Assembly (NCBI RefSeq): GCF_001593385.1 | Contig: NZ_LUVZ01000001.1 | Span: 496,001-560,000 of the forward strand | DNA: 64,000 bases | Reading direction: 5' to 3' | Source: Chryseobacterium cucumeris | GTDB taxonomy: Bacteria > Bacteroidota > Bacteroidia > Flavobacteriales > Weeksellaceae | In this document: in pieces, positions 44,844 through 54,113 of the stretch | Numbering within the stretch: position 1 is the first letter of the stretch | Layout of the letters: every line of letters starts with the position of its first letter | The notes under the pieces: generated by a model | The model's input: only the letters and a program-made list of their open reading frames with translations | What the model was told of the DNA's origin: nothing | Databases searched by the model: none | Position numbers and translations under genes: made by a program

Positions 44844-47807
44844 CTAAACACTAATATATTTTTTGAGCACCTCAAGAAGATCTGCCTTTCTTACAGGTTT
44901 GGGAAGGAAATCATTCATTCCGGCTTCAAGGCACTTTTCTTTTTCGCCCAGCACATTTCCGGCTGTAACGCCTATGATAGGTATGTGTTCATATCCCGGC
45001 AGCATTCTGATATTTTGTGTTGCCTCAATACCGCTCATTATTGGCATCTGTACATCCATCAGGATAATGGAAAACTGCTTTTTCCTGCATTCCTCCAGAG
45101 CCTGCAGCCCATTGACTGCTTCCGTTAGATGTATACTGGGAGCAAGAGATTTCATCATTCTATTATTCAGGACCATATTCACAACATTATCATCAACCAA
45201 AAGCACATCTAATTCCGGGGCAAATAAATGGGAAACTTTTTCAGACTGGTCCTTCCCGGTTTCCACTGTATAACTTCGATCTACTTTTTTTAAGGTTTTG
45301 TATAGTTCATGTGATTTGATAGGCTTCAACAATAAATGTGCATTTTGTATTTTCCTAACCGAGGTAAATATGCTCAATTCTTCTGAAGAAGAAGAAAGTA
45401 TTATAAATGGGGAAGTCTCTTTTCGCTGGTTGAACAGCCCTGTCATTTTATCAATCGTTTCCAATCCGGACATAAGAGGCATATGATAATCCATCAGGAT
45501 CACATCGAACCGCTCACCTTTCAACAAGATATCTAATGCTTCCATCCCATTAGAAGCCAGGGTAGATTTGATATTCTTATAGCTAAGCATGTGCTCAAGA
45601 ATGATCCTGTTGGTTTCATTATCATCAACCACCAGGGCCGTTTTGATCGTTATTTCATCCTCCTCTCTCAATTGAGAGATCTCGTAAGGAATCTCAATGT
45701 CAAAGAAAAATACAGAACCGCTTTCCTTTGCGCTGCTCAGCGACAAATGGCTTCCCATATATCCCAGGATATTGTTCGAAATAGTAAGCCCTAGACCCGT
45801 GCCACCATATTGTTTACTGATGGAACTGTTTTCCTGAGTAAAGGCATCAAAAATGTATTTCTGTTTTTCAACAGGGATGCCGATTCCCGTATCTCTAACC
45901 GAGAAACGCAAAGCAATAGTACGATCATCCATACGTAATTTCTCTACTTTTAGCTCGATCTCTCCTTTTTCTGTGAATTTCACGGCATTCCCAAGAAGAT
46001 TGATCAAGATCTGCTTTAACCTTGCTTCATCCATAAAAAGTATTTTTGGAAGACCCGGTTCAATATTGAGAAGAAGTTCGATATTTTTTTTCTGGGATTG
46101 ATAAATAATAACATTGATAACCTGGCTCAACATGTCATAAACATCACATTTTTCAATCAAAAGCTCCATTTTTCCGGATTCTATTTTAGAAAAATCCAAT
46201 ATATCATTGATAATGCTAAGCAGGTTTTCACCTGACTCATTGATGTAATTCAGATATTGCATCTGTGTTTCATTCAGTGGTGTTGTGAGGAGAAGGTCTG
46301 AAAAGCCAATAACTCCGTTTAAAGGAGTTCTGATCTCATGACTCATATTGGCAAGAAATTCGGATTTTGCTTTGCTGGCAATATCTGCTGTTTCCTTGGC
46401 ATTTTTTAGTTCTTCATTTATCTTTACAGCATTTGTAATATTCTGTATGGAAATAATTACTCCTCCTACTTCATCTTTTGTAAGATACCAAGGTCCGACT
46501 TTAAGGTCGTAATGCTGAATTTGTTCTTTTCCTTCTACCTTTAGTGTATAGTCACTGTTGATGTAGGTTTTTCCCAACAGCGCATTGTCATAAATCTCTT
46601 TTCTTTCTTTGGGTATACTAGGTGATATAGTGAAAAGATTATTACCAATAAGTTCTATATTATTCATACTAAATTCCTCCTTCCATCTGTTGCTTACGGC
46701 AACATAATTAAGGTCTTTATCAAACATGGCCAAAGGAACAGGAACATCAGTGGCAAAAGACTGCATTATAGCCTCCTTGCGGGTAACCTCCAGAAACATC
46801 TTTTTGAAGGCATCAATGTCCTGAATGATTCCGAAAACCCTTTTGCAGCTATTACCTTCAAATTCGGGAATCCCTTTTACTCTTACCCATATCGTAACTC
46901 CATCATTACGCAAAAGCTGAAACTCCTCATCAAAAGTAATTCCTTGTTGTATTGCTCTGTTAAAAAGGTATTTTATTCTCTCCTTGCTTTTTCCTTTGTA
47001 AAAATCAAAGGCAGTTTCGAAAGTAGGCTTGAGATCATCTTTCAGTTTGTGAATTTCTCTTGTACTTTGAGACCAAAAGAGCTTTCCGGTCTTCATATTG
47101 GCTTCCCAACCTCCCACTTGGGCTACTAAGCTTGTTTCCTCAAGCATTTCCTTAGTGTTAAACAGATCTTTTTCCAACTTCCCGCGTCGGATAAGGTCAG
47201 ATTTTAGTTGTATATAAACAAAAATAGTTACCCCAATGGCTGCCATGGCAGAAAAAACGATGAACAAAACGGTCCACTGGGAAGACTTGTTCAGATCTTC
47301 ATTTTTTATAGCAAGTTGAACTTCCTCCTTTTTTACAAATTTCTGAACGAGCATGCGGCATCTGTCCATAGCCTCCTTGTTTTGTACAAGTTCGTCCGGA
47401 CTCATTAATATTCCTTTTTTACGATTCTCAATAAGCAATACATATTCCTTCATCATCATCTCTGAAGTATGCAGCAATTCATTTAGGATATTAATCTGAT
47501 CTTTATCTCTCAGATGAAGTCTACCTTTGTTAGAAACAAGCAACGGATATTCACTCTTACTTTTATTGAAAGGTTCAAGAAAACTTTCCCTTCCGGTAAG
47601 CTGATATCCCCGATTTCCTGTTTCGGCATTTAAAAGAGTATTTAAGATATCTTTTGCTAAGCTTATAGATTCCTTATTTTTTAATAAGTCTTTCCTATTC
47701 TCCATCTGCTTATGTATGCTTATATAAGATGCTATGGAACTAGCAATCAGAAGTATCAAAGAAATCACTACTCCAATTTGAAGATTTCTTATAATTTTTT
47801 TTGGCAT
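44844..47807 (-). CDS. Hybrid histidine kinase: CHASE3-PAS-PAS-HisKA-HATPase-REC-REC
   Basis: A 987-residue membrane kinase. Its first 100 residues closely follow those of the hybrid kinase ending at 39130 (both begin MPKKIIRNLQ and share ETGNRGYQLTGRE). Span two is at about 178-200. Two PAS domains (about 225-345 and 350-470) replace HAMP-GAF. His490 lies in FLANMSHEIRTPLNG; the ATPase boxes are DTGIGIP and GGTGLGLT; the two receivers have LMDYHMP and LMDVQMP acceptors. It is a BarA/LuxQ-like architecture without a histidine phosphotransfer domain. It is monocistronic, separated from the main signalling operon by the tRNA. Confidence 0.93.
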   Translation of the reverse strand: MPKKIIRNLQIGVVISLILLIASSIASYISIHKQMENRKDLLKNKESISLAKDILNTLLNAETGNRGYQLTGRESFLEPFNKSKSEYPLLVSNKGRLHLRDKDQINILNELLHTSEMMMKEYVLLIENRKKGILMSPDELVQNKEAMDRCRMLVQKFVKKEEVQLAIKNEDLNKSSQWTVLFIVFSAMAAIGVTIFVYIQLKSDLIRRGKLEKDLFNTKEMLEETSLVAQVGGWEANMKTGKLFWSQSTREIHKLKDDLKPTFETAFDFYKGKSKERIKYLFNRAIQQGITFDEEFQLLRNDGVTIWVRVKGIPEFEGNSCKRVFGIIQDIDAFKKMFLEVTRKEAIMQSFATDVPVPLAMFDKDLNYVAVSNRWKEEFSMNNIELIGNNLFTISPSIPKERKEIYDNALLGKTYINSDYTLKVEGKEQIQHYDLKVGPWYLTKDEVGGVIISIQNITNAVKINEELKNAKETADIASKAKSEFLANMSHEIRTPLNGVIGFSDLLLTTPLNETQMQYLNYINESGENLLSIINDILDFSKIESGKMELLIEKCDVYDMLSQVINVIIYQSQKKNIELLLNIEPGLPKILFMDEARLKQILINLLGNAVKFTEKGEIELKVEKLRMDDRTIALRFSVRDTGIGIPVEKQKYIFDAFTQENSSISKQYGGTGLGLTISNNILGYMGSHLSLSSAKESGSVFFFDIEIPYEISQLREEDEITIKTALVVDDNETNRIILEHMLSYKNIKSTLASNGMEALDILLKGERFDVILMDYHMPLMSGLETIDKMTGLFNQRKETSPFIILSSSSEELSIFTSVRKIQNAHLLLKPIKSHELYKTLKKVDRSYTVETGKDQSEKVSHLFAPELDVLLVDDNVVNMVLNNRMMKSLAPSIHLTEAVNGLQALEECRKKQFSIILMDVQMPIMSGIEATQNIRMLPGYEHIPIIGVTAGNVLGEKEKCLEAGMNDFLPKPVRKADLLEVLKKYISV

Positions 47808-48153
47808 TAAATAGTATTTTTGTAATAAAATACTAAAAATAGATCATTTTATAATATTAACAAATTAATTTAGAAATTTGTCAGCAGATATTGGAACATG
47901 AGTATAATTTAAGCCGTTTAAAGATAGAGTTGCCCAATTTAAAAGTTTATTTTGTATGTTTTCCTGATTGCTAGTTGTTATCTAATTTGCTTATTTAAAA
48001 AAGGAACTGTTTTTTTATAACAAATTGACAATAAAAACCTTACGTCAGATATAGATGGTTGTTTAGAATTGTATTAAAAATATAGAGGAATCATCTGCTG
48101 GGCTACATGTAACCTATAAATCAATAGTTCTAATTGTATATTGAAATTTCTCC
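47808..48153. other. Intergenic AT-rich region
   Basis: I see no gene, repeat or hairpin of note here. The part nearest 47808 should hold the promoter of the second hybrid kinase, but no exact TAnnTTTG box is at the expected distance. Confidence 0.35.
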
Positions 48154-48218
48154 ACAAAAAAACCTCCCGAATCACTGAGAGGTTATACTGTAATTTGTCA
48201 GAAATATGAAATTTTCAA
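48154..48218 (-). ncRNA. Candidate small RNA of about 65 nt
   Basis: On the minus strand a -7 box (TATATTTG, 48223-48230) lies just upstream, and the unit ends in an intrinsic terminator: AACCTC / GAGGTT (48184-48161) followed by seven T. No minus-strand gene lies between the promoter and the terminator, and the nearest ORF has only a TTG start overlapping the promoter. This is what a short independent RNA looks like; expression is unknown. Confidence 0.4.
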
Positions 48219-48222
48219 TGCT

Positions 48223-48230
48223 CAAATATA
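48223..48230 (-). promoter_or_regulatory. -7 box of the candidate small RNA
   Basis: TATATTTG on the minus strand is a full TAnnTTTG match. TTCG about 18 bases upstream resembles the -33 element. Confidence 0.45.
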
Positions 48231-48439
48231 ATTAAGTGTTTACACGATCGAATATGATCTGAATCATACCGTTCCAAAAAACCTTTTGACACCTATTTTA
48301 ATGTAATAATTTACAAGCACATCACCATAGAATTTTCTCCATAATTTACTGACATATATTAGTTTAATATCAATTAAATCACCCGTTATTCAAAATCAAT
48401 TTTCGTACATTTAAGGTATAAGTTTTAAAATATTAAGTT

Positions 48440-49465
48440 ATGAAAGCAGTACGTTTTTTCGGGCACAAAGATGTCCGTGTTGTCAATGATATGGAAAAAC
48501 CCACTCCTAAAGGAGATGAAGTCTTGCTAAAAATTGGAGGAGCAGGTGTATGCCACTCTGATCTTCATATTATTGACGAGGGAACTGTAGGAGGTTCAGT
48601 ATTCACATTAGGCCATGAAAATGCCGGCTGGATTGAAGAAGTAGGGCCTGACGTGAAGGGCTATAAAAAAGGAGATGCCGTTCTGGTCTATGGTCCATGG
48701 GGATGTGGCCATTGTAAACCCTGTCAGCAATCCAAAGAAAATTATTGTGACCATCAGTCCGAAATGGCTTATGGAGGTGGTTTGGGACTAGATGGAGGGA
48801 TGGCTGAGTATATGCTTGTTCCTTCTTCAAGATTATTAGTTCCTATCTATGATCTGGATCCTGTGATTGCCGCTCCGCTTACTGATGCAGCTTTGACTCC
48901 TTATTCCGCAATTAAAAGATCATTGTCTAAACTAACACCCGATGAGTATGTTGTAGTGATTGGCGTTGGAGGACTTGGGCACGTTGCTCTGCAGATCCTT
49001 AGAGAAGTTAGCGGCAGTACAATCATTGCCTGTGATGTAACGGACGAAAAACTAGCCTTCGCCAAAGAACTGGGTGCGACATTTACTGTGAACTCAAAAG
49101 ATGCCAATGCAGCAGAACAGATTCAGAGAATTACAGGAATCAAAAAAGCTAAGGTGGTCATTGATTTTGTTGGGGCAACATCCACCATTGAACTTGGAAC
49201 TAAAATTGTGAGTCTGGATGGTGATCTTACCATTGTCGGATTGGGCGGTGGCCATTATCAGTACAGCATGTCCGGACTGCCATTTGGGGTGAGCATGACG
49301 AATCCTTATTGGGGATCAAGAGTTGAGCTTATGGAAGTGGTAGGATTGGCAAGACAGAAAAAAATTCATATTGAAGTTGAAAAATATAAACTGGATGAGG
49401 CCAATGAAGTTTATGATCGGATGAGAAATGGAAAGATCAGAGGTAGAGCTGTTTTGATTCCATAA
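48440..49465 (+). CDS. Zinc-dependent NAD(P) alcohol dehydrogenase
   Basis: A 341-residue medium-chain dehydrogenase. The catalytic zinc ligands are in GVCHSDLH (Cys38) and GHENAGWIEEVG; the structural zinc cysteines are in CGHCKPCQQSKENYC, and the nucleotide motif is GVGGLGHVALQ (about 176-186). It oxidises alcohols or reduces aldehydes in the cytoplasm. The sequence is close to bacterial AdhA-type enzymes for primary alcohols. It has a terminator after it and a long, AT-rich upstream region, so it is a single-gene unit. Confidence 0.9.
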   Translation: MKAVRFFGHKDVRVVNDMEKPTPKGDEVLLKIGGAGVCHSDLHIIDEGTVGGSVFTLGHENAGWIEEVGPDVKGYKKGDAVLVYGPWGCGHCKPCQQSKENYCDHQSEMAYGGGLGLDGGMAEYMLVPSSRLLVPIYDLDPVIAAPLTDAALTPYSAIKRSLSKLTPDEYVVVIGVGGLGHVALQILREVSGSTIIACDVTDEKLAFAKELGATFTVNSKDANAAEQIQRITGIKKAKVVIDFVGATSTIELGTKIVSLDGDLTIVGLGGGHYQYSMSGLPFGVSMTNPYWGSRVELMEVVGLARQKKIHIEVEKYKLDEANEVYDRMRNGKIRGRAVLIP

Positions 49466-49483
49466 CAAAATGAAATAGAATAT

Positions 49484-49515
49484 AAAGCCGGAAGTAGTTT
49501 TGCTTTCGGCTTTTT
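49484..49515 (+). terminator. Intrinsic terminator of the alcohol dehydrogenase gene
   Basis: Eleven pairs (AAAGCCGGAAG / CTTTCGGCTTT, one G-T) with an eight-base loop and five T. Confidence 0.88.
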
Positions 49516-49516
49516 A

Positions 49517-49827
49517 TTATCTATACACCATGAAATGTTCAGAATAACCTTTGTATTGATATACCCGGCTTGTTAATTTAACATCATTCACCTTTATCCG
49601 TTCAGCTTTCATAGATTTTAAAATGGCAACACAATTATTATAAGGAATCCACAAGTGCCATCGCAGTCATGTGCTATTCCTTCAATATCATTACGATCAG
49701 GAACCACATAAGTCAGTCTTAAGTTTTTAAGATTAGATTCATATGAACAACCTTACTCCATAAAGTAAATTCAAATCTATTAATTCCAAGTAAAAGCTAA
49801 AAATATCTGCTACTTTTTATTCATCAT
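49517..49827 (-). pseudogene. Decayed gene for a small Cys-containing envelope protein
   Basis: On the minus strand three frames give good protein fragments in order. From ATG 49827 or 49824 comes MNKK followed by a stop and a hydrophobic signal-like stretch. Next is GCSYESNLKNLRLTYVVPDR, running on to IEGIAHDCD. After a frameshift near 49670 come RWHLWIPYNNCVAILKSMKA and then VNDVKLTSRVYQYKG, ending SEHFMVYR and TAA at 49517. Multiple stops and one frameshift mean that it is not functional. Family unknown. Confidence 0.6.
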
Positions 49828-49868
49828 TCAATTTTTATCAAATTAAATTGTACATTTGTTTTTCTATT

Positions 49869-50222
49869 ATGCAAAAATTTCTCAGAGTCTTTTTTGTTTT
49901 TTCTTTACTTCTGATATTTGTTTCAAATGTCAGCGGGGTTACAACATGTCTTGACCATGCCAGGCACTCCAAAGGTAAAGTGACTTATAAAAAAGGTTCA
50001 AAAGAAGAGAAAATTCCTACTTTTTCTCAGGACGACGAATGTCAGTGTGCACTTCATTTACACATGAGTAATGTTCTTCTCCCTGAACCTTTGAATTTGG
50101 ATTTTGCTATCGACACTACCAATGATAACGAGATGCCACAACCAAAAGCCATTTCTTATCGTTGTCTTCTGGACTTTTTCAGTTCCAGAGCTCCTCCATA
50201 TCTATTTTCTGCAGTAGCTTAA
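49869..50222 (+). CDS. Small secreted Cys/His-rich protein next to a TonB receptor
   Basis: A 117-residue protein with a signal peptide (residues 1-22, VSNVSG). The mature part has Cys and His clusters: TTCLDHARHS and DDECQCALHLHM, and a C-terminal RAPPYLF. Bacteroidota often encode such small secreted proteins directly upstream of TonB-dependent receptors or metal transporters; I cannot assign it to a named family. The cluster of thiol and imidazole groups suggests metal binding. An in-frame start at 49848 would precede the signal peptide and is unlikely. Confidence 0.7.
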   Translation: MQKFLRVFFVFSLLLIFVSNVSGVTTCLDHARHSKGKVTYKKGSKEEKIPTFSQDDECQCALHLHMSNVLLPEPLNLDFAIDTTNDNEMPQPKAISYRCLLDFFSSRAPPYLFSAVA

Positions 50223-50321
50223 TCTATGCTGCCCTAATATTTTCGTTTACAGATTTTTTAGTCTGTACTGTAATTCCGTGGATACCTGTGTCTTCACACC
50301 TATAAGGATATCCTTTTATTA

Positions 50322-52664
50322 ATGGGCAAATTAAATGCCCGTACACCCCTGTTCATGACTACCAGTAATTTTAATTATTCGGGAATAATTCATTGTATTT
50401 CCCCAAATTCTGTGAAACTTTTCAGTCTAAGTTTCATCACCGCATCATCATTTCTGTATGCTCAATCCCGTTCTGAAGATTCACTATCTACTGTGGTTCA
50501 AACCGTAGAGGTCACCGGAAGAAAGTCTAAAGATTATACTTCCGACTATTCTTTTGCCGCCACCAAAGTTGCGATGAAAAACAAAGATCTACCCTTAACA
50601 CTCAATACCGTTACCAAAGAACTGATCACCGACCGTCAGGCTTTCCAGCTTGGAGATGTGATGAAAAATGTGAACGGAGTTTCTCCTTCCAGCTATTATA
50701 ACCAATACAATATCCGTGGCATCAGCCAGAATGAAGAAGGCCAGATCATCAATGGAATGAGGACAAGACAGTATTATTTTTTACAACCGATGACTTCCAA
50801 TATAGAACGTGTGGAGGTTTTCAAAGGGCCGGCAAGTATTACCATGTCCAGTGTAGATCCCGGAGGAACGATCAATATGGTTACCAAAAAGCCATTATCA
50901 AACCCTCGCCACGAAATCAGTTTATCAGGTGGAAGCTTTGAAACTTACCGTGTCACTACAGATCTTACAGGTCCTTTAAATAAGAGCAAAACTTTATTAT
51001 TCCGTTTTAACGGAGCGTATCAAAATGCTCATTCATTCAGGGAGCATGTTAAAAACAGTGGTATTCTGATCTCTCCTTCTATCACCTTTGTTCCGAATGA
51101 AAAAACATCCGTGAATATAGAAATGATTTTTAATGATCTCTATGGAAACCTTGACAGAGGGCAGCCGATTTTCGGAGCAGTAGCAGGAAAAACAGATTTA
51201 TACAGCACTCCTAGAAATCTGAATTTAGGAGCTCCGGATGATTTTTTTAAAACCAGAGAACTCATAGTAATGGGAACGGTTGCCCATCATTTTAACCAAT
51301 CCATCAGTTTTAATGCTTCCTATATGAAGCAATATTGGAGAGAAAACCTGCAGGAGCATAGAACAACCAACTCTTTTGTGCCTGATATGGATAACAAATC
51401 GGTTTCCAGCCTTGCCATGATGCAGTTTGTACAAAGAAAGCAAAACTGGGCAACAGATAACATTAATGCTTATTTTAATTTTAAATTCAAAACCGGGGCT
51501 GTTCAGCACCAGGCTTTGATAGGCTATGACAGTCAAATTTGGGAGAAACGTAAAGGCGGACAACAGAATGCAGCAAGAGGTTTTCTGCTGAAGAACGGTT
51601 CGGTAGCTTCTTCTTACAGTCCTGCAAAAGCTTCGGATTATCAGACCGTTAATTATAATGGAACAATTATTCCTAAGCCTAATGTCACGCCATTTGATCT
51701 GAATCCGAAAGCTGTAAATTATCAGGGTGCGGATTTTAATACGCTTAATGTGATCACGCCCTTACCTTCTGCTCTTACCACAACGCATGCAGCTTATATC
51801 CAGCATCTTTTTACCTGGAAAAAGTTTAAAATATTAACGGGAATCCGCCAGGAATGGTTTCAGGATATTACAAACTTCAAAGAAGCTAATGAGACCTTTT
51901 TTAACAATAATAAACTGCTGTACAGATTCGGTATTACCTATAGCATAACGGATTATATCAATGTATATGGAACTTATTTAACTGGCTATCAACCTCAGTC
52001 CAATACGGTAACGTTGATGCCCAATACCTCGAGTCTTACAGGATCTGCAGCAAGATTCAAACCTTTGACTTCTGATCTTAAAGAGCTGGGAATCAAAGCA
52101 CAGCTTTTTGGAAGAATTTCTCTGAATCTTGCAGTGTATGAAATCAACCAGAAAAATATTTTAATCAATGCCAATAATCCTTCAGAACCTGACGAACTTG
52201 TGCAGCGTGGTGCAGACCGAAGCCGGGGATTTGAAACTGAGTTTTCCGGTCATATTCTTCCACAATGGCATATTTACGGAGGCTACAGCTATATTGATGC
52301 TAAAATAATGGATGACAGTAACCCCGATGTCATAGGTAAAAGAAAGGAAAACACGTCTAAGAATTCGGTGAATATCTGGACACGCTACAATTTTTCAACT
52401 ATTGAATTCCTCAAAGACTTTGGGATTGGTGCCGGAATACTTTATCAGAGTTCTAAAGTTCCGTGGTTTACAAGGAGTTTTGAGCTTCCCGCCTATACAA
52501 CAATAGATGCAGCATTGTATTATACTCCTGCAAAGACTGTCCAGCTCTCTTTTAGTCTGAATAATATCACCAACAAAGTCTACTGGATAGGAGCTCAGAA
52601 CTATTTAAGACTGTTTCCGGGAACTCCAAGAAATTATTTACTAACTGCTACTTATAAATTTTAA
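50322..52664 (+). CDS. TonB-dependent siderophore-type receptor
   Basis: A 780-residue outer-membrane receptor. After a signal peptide (ending SSFLYAQ; long N-terminal region) comes a plug domain with VMKNVNGVSPSSYYNQYNIRG, RVEVFKGPASI and DPGGTINMVTKKP, motifs of the siderophore receptor subfamily (FhuA/FpvA-like). The barrel ends YLLTATYKF, a normal terminal Phe. The substrate is unknown. It is three bases from the first of two ABC-2 permease genes, so it is operonic with an ABC exporter-like set rather than an iron importer, which is unusual. Confidence 0.9.
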   Translation: MGKLNARTPLFMTTSNFNYSGIIHCISPNSVKLFSLSFITASSFLYAQSRSEDSLSTVVQTVEVTGRKSKDYTSDYSFAATKVAMKNKDLPLTLNTVTKELITDRQAFQLGDVMKNVNGVSPSSYYNQYNIRGISQNEEGQIINGMRTRQYYFLQPMTSNIERVEVFKGPASITMSSVDPGGTINMVTKKPLSNPRHEISLSGGSFETYRVTTDLTGPLNKSKTLLFRFNGAYQNAHSFREHVKNSGILISPSITFVPNEKTSVNIEMIFNDLYGNLDRGQPIFGAVAGKTDLYSTPRNLNLGAPDDFFKTRELIVMGTVAHHFNQSISFNASYMKQYWRENLQEHRTTNSFVPDMDNKSVSSLAMMQFVQRKQNWATDNINAYFNFKFKTGAVQHQALIGYDSQIWEKRKGGQQNAARGFLLKNGSVASSYSPAKASDYQTVNYNGTIIPKPNVTPFDLNPKAVNYQGADFNTLNVITPLPSALTTTHAAYIQHLFTWKKFKILTGIRQEWFQDITNFKEANETFFNNNKLLYRFGITYSITDYINVYGTYLTGYQPQSNTVTLMPNTSSLTGSAARFKPLTSDLKELGIKAQLFGRISLNLAVYEINQKNILINANNPSEPDELVQRGADRSRGFETEFSGHILPQWHIYGGYSYIDAKIMDDSNPDVIGKRKENTSKNSVNIWTRYNFSTIEFLKDFGIGAGILYQSSKVPWFTRSFELPAYTTIDAALYYTPAKTVQLSFSLNNITNKVYWIGAQNYLRLFPGTPRNYLLTATYKF

Positions 52665-52667
52665 ATT

Positions 52668-54113
52668 ATGGCCATTTCAAACTTACAACTGATGGTGAGA
52701 AAAACCTGGCAGGATTTGTTTAAAGGAAAACAAAATCTGCTCACCACGATTGCCGTACTCCTGTTCTGTATGCTGAGTATTGGTATAGGATATACAAAAT
52801 ACACGGATTCTTTTTCGAAAATAAAAGAATACCGGAAAGAAGTCCGGGAAAACTGGGAGCACAGACCAGACAAACATCCGCACCGTATGGCTCATTATGG
52901 TTATCTGGTTTTCAGAATCGGGCATCCACTAAATATTTTTGACAACGGACTGGATGATTACCTTGGAAATGTTATATTTCTGGAGGCGCATAAACAAAAT
53001 ACTGCCAACCTTTCGGAAGCAGGAAGTTCCGGAACTTTAGTCAGATTTGGGGCATTTAGCAGTGCATTTATTCTGCAGAGTATTGTTCCATTGATTATTC
53101 TTTTTCTAGGATTTGGATTAATTGTTCAGGAGCGTGAGAATGCTACTTTAAAGATCATCAGTGTGCAGGGAACTTCCGGAAGAGATATTATCTGGGGTAA
53201 AATCCTGGGACTCTGGCTGTTTTCTTTATGTTTCCTGATTCCGGTCATTCCCATTGTTTTCATGACTGCATTCATGTCGGAGGCTACTAATACAGCGGAT
53301 ATTGCATTACGCTTATCATTTCTGTTACCTGCTTATATGATCTATTACTTTTTTATCTGCACGTTGACCGTAGTGGTTTCTGCAAATAGTAAAAGTACCT
53401 CATCTGCGTTGATCAGCCTTATTGGTTTCTGGCTTCTTTTCATCATTGTTTTGCCTAAAGGAATTCAGTTTGCAGCGCAGAATTTATATCCTGCCCCTTC
53501 CCGGATTGCTTTTGAAACGAGCCTGGAAAAGGATATTTTAAAGTCTGGAGACAGCCATAATCCTGATGATCCGCATTTCAAAAAAATCAAAGACTCTCTG
53601 CTGGCAAAGTATCAGGTAAAAACAACCAATGAACTTCCTTTCAACTATGGCGGATTCGTTATGAAGGAAGGGGAAAAAATAAGTTCACATATCTATATCA
53701 GACATCAGAAAGAACTGCAGAACATTTACAGTAAACAGCAAAATCTGACTGATATTTCAGGACTGATTAATCCTGCCATTGCGATCAAAAATTTTTCAAT
53801 GATTGCAACGGGCACAGATTTCTTCTCTTATAACCAGTTTCAAAAACAGGCAGAAGAATATCGTTATCAGATGGCTCAACATTTAAATGATTTGCAGATT
53901 GAGAAGATCAGTAATATTAAACCGGAAAATGGCGGACCGCCTGCCGTCATCGACAAACACAACTGGGAAAAGTTCCCGGATTTCCAATATCGGTATACTT
54001 CTGTTCCGGACAGCATGAAACAACAGCCAATACCTGCTGCTGCATTAATTCTCTGGATGGCTATCTGCATTATTGCGATCGAAATAAGTGGAAGAAAATT
54101 AAAATTAATCTAA
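52668..54113 (+). CDS. ABC-2 type permease with DUF3526-like periplasmic part (1)
   Basis: A 481-residue membrane protein. The first span is at about 23-45, then a large extracytoplasmic or cytoplasmic loop, a group of spans between about 135 and 275 (QSIVPLIILFLGFGLIVQERENATLK, then four more), and a last span near 458-476. A stretch of about 170 residues between spans (RIAFETSLEKDILKSGD onward) is typical of DUF3526 permeases. It is directly followed by a paralogous permease gene with no gap. Probably an exporter or a lipoprotein-handling transporter, not an importer. Confidence 0.82.
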   Translation: MAISNLQLMVRKTWQDLFKGKQNLLTTIAVLLFCMLSIGIGYTKYTDSFSKIKEYRKEVRENWEHRPDKHPHRMAHYGYLVFRIGHPLNIFDNGLDDYLGNVIFLEAHKQNTANLSEAGSSGTLVRFGAFSSAFILQSIVPLIILFLGFGLIVQERENATLKIISVQGTSGRDIIWGKILGLWLFSLCFLIPVIPIVFMTAFMSEATNTADIALRLSFLLPAYMIYYFFICTLTVVVSANSKSTSSALISLIGFWLLFIIVLPKGIQFAAQNLYPAPSRIAFETSLEKDILKSGDSHNPDDPHFKKIKDSLLAKYQVKTTNELPFNYGGFVMKEGEKISSHIYIRHQKELQNIYSKQQNLTDISGLINPAIAIKNFSMIATGTDFFSYNQFQKQAEEYRYQMAQHLNDLQIEKISNIKPENGGPPAVIDKHNWEKFPDFQYRYTSVPDSMKQQPIPAAALILWMAICIIAIEISGRKLKLI

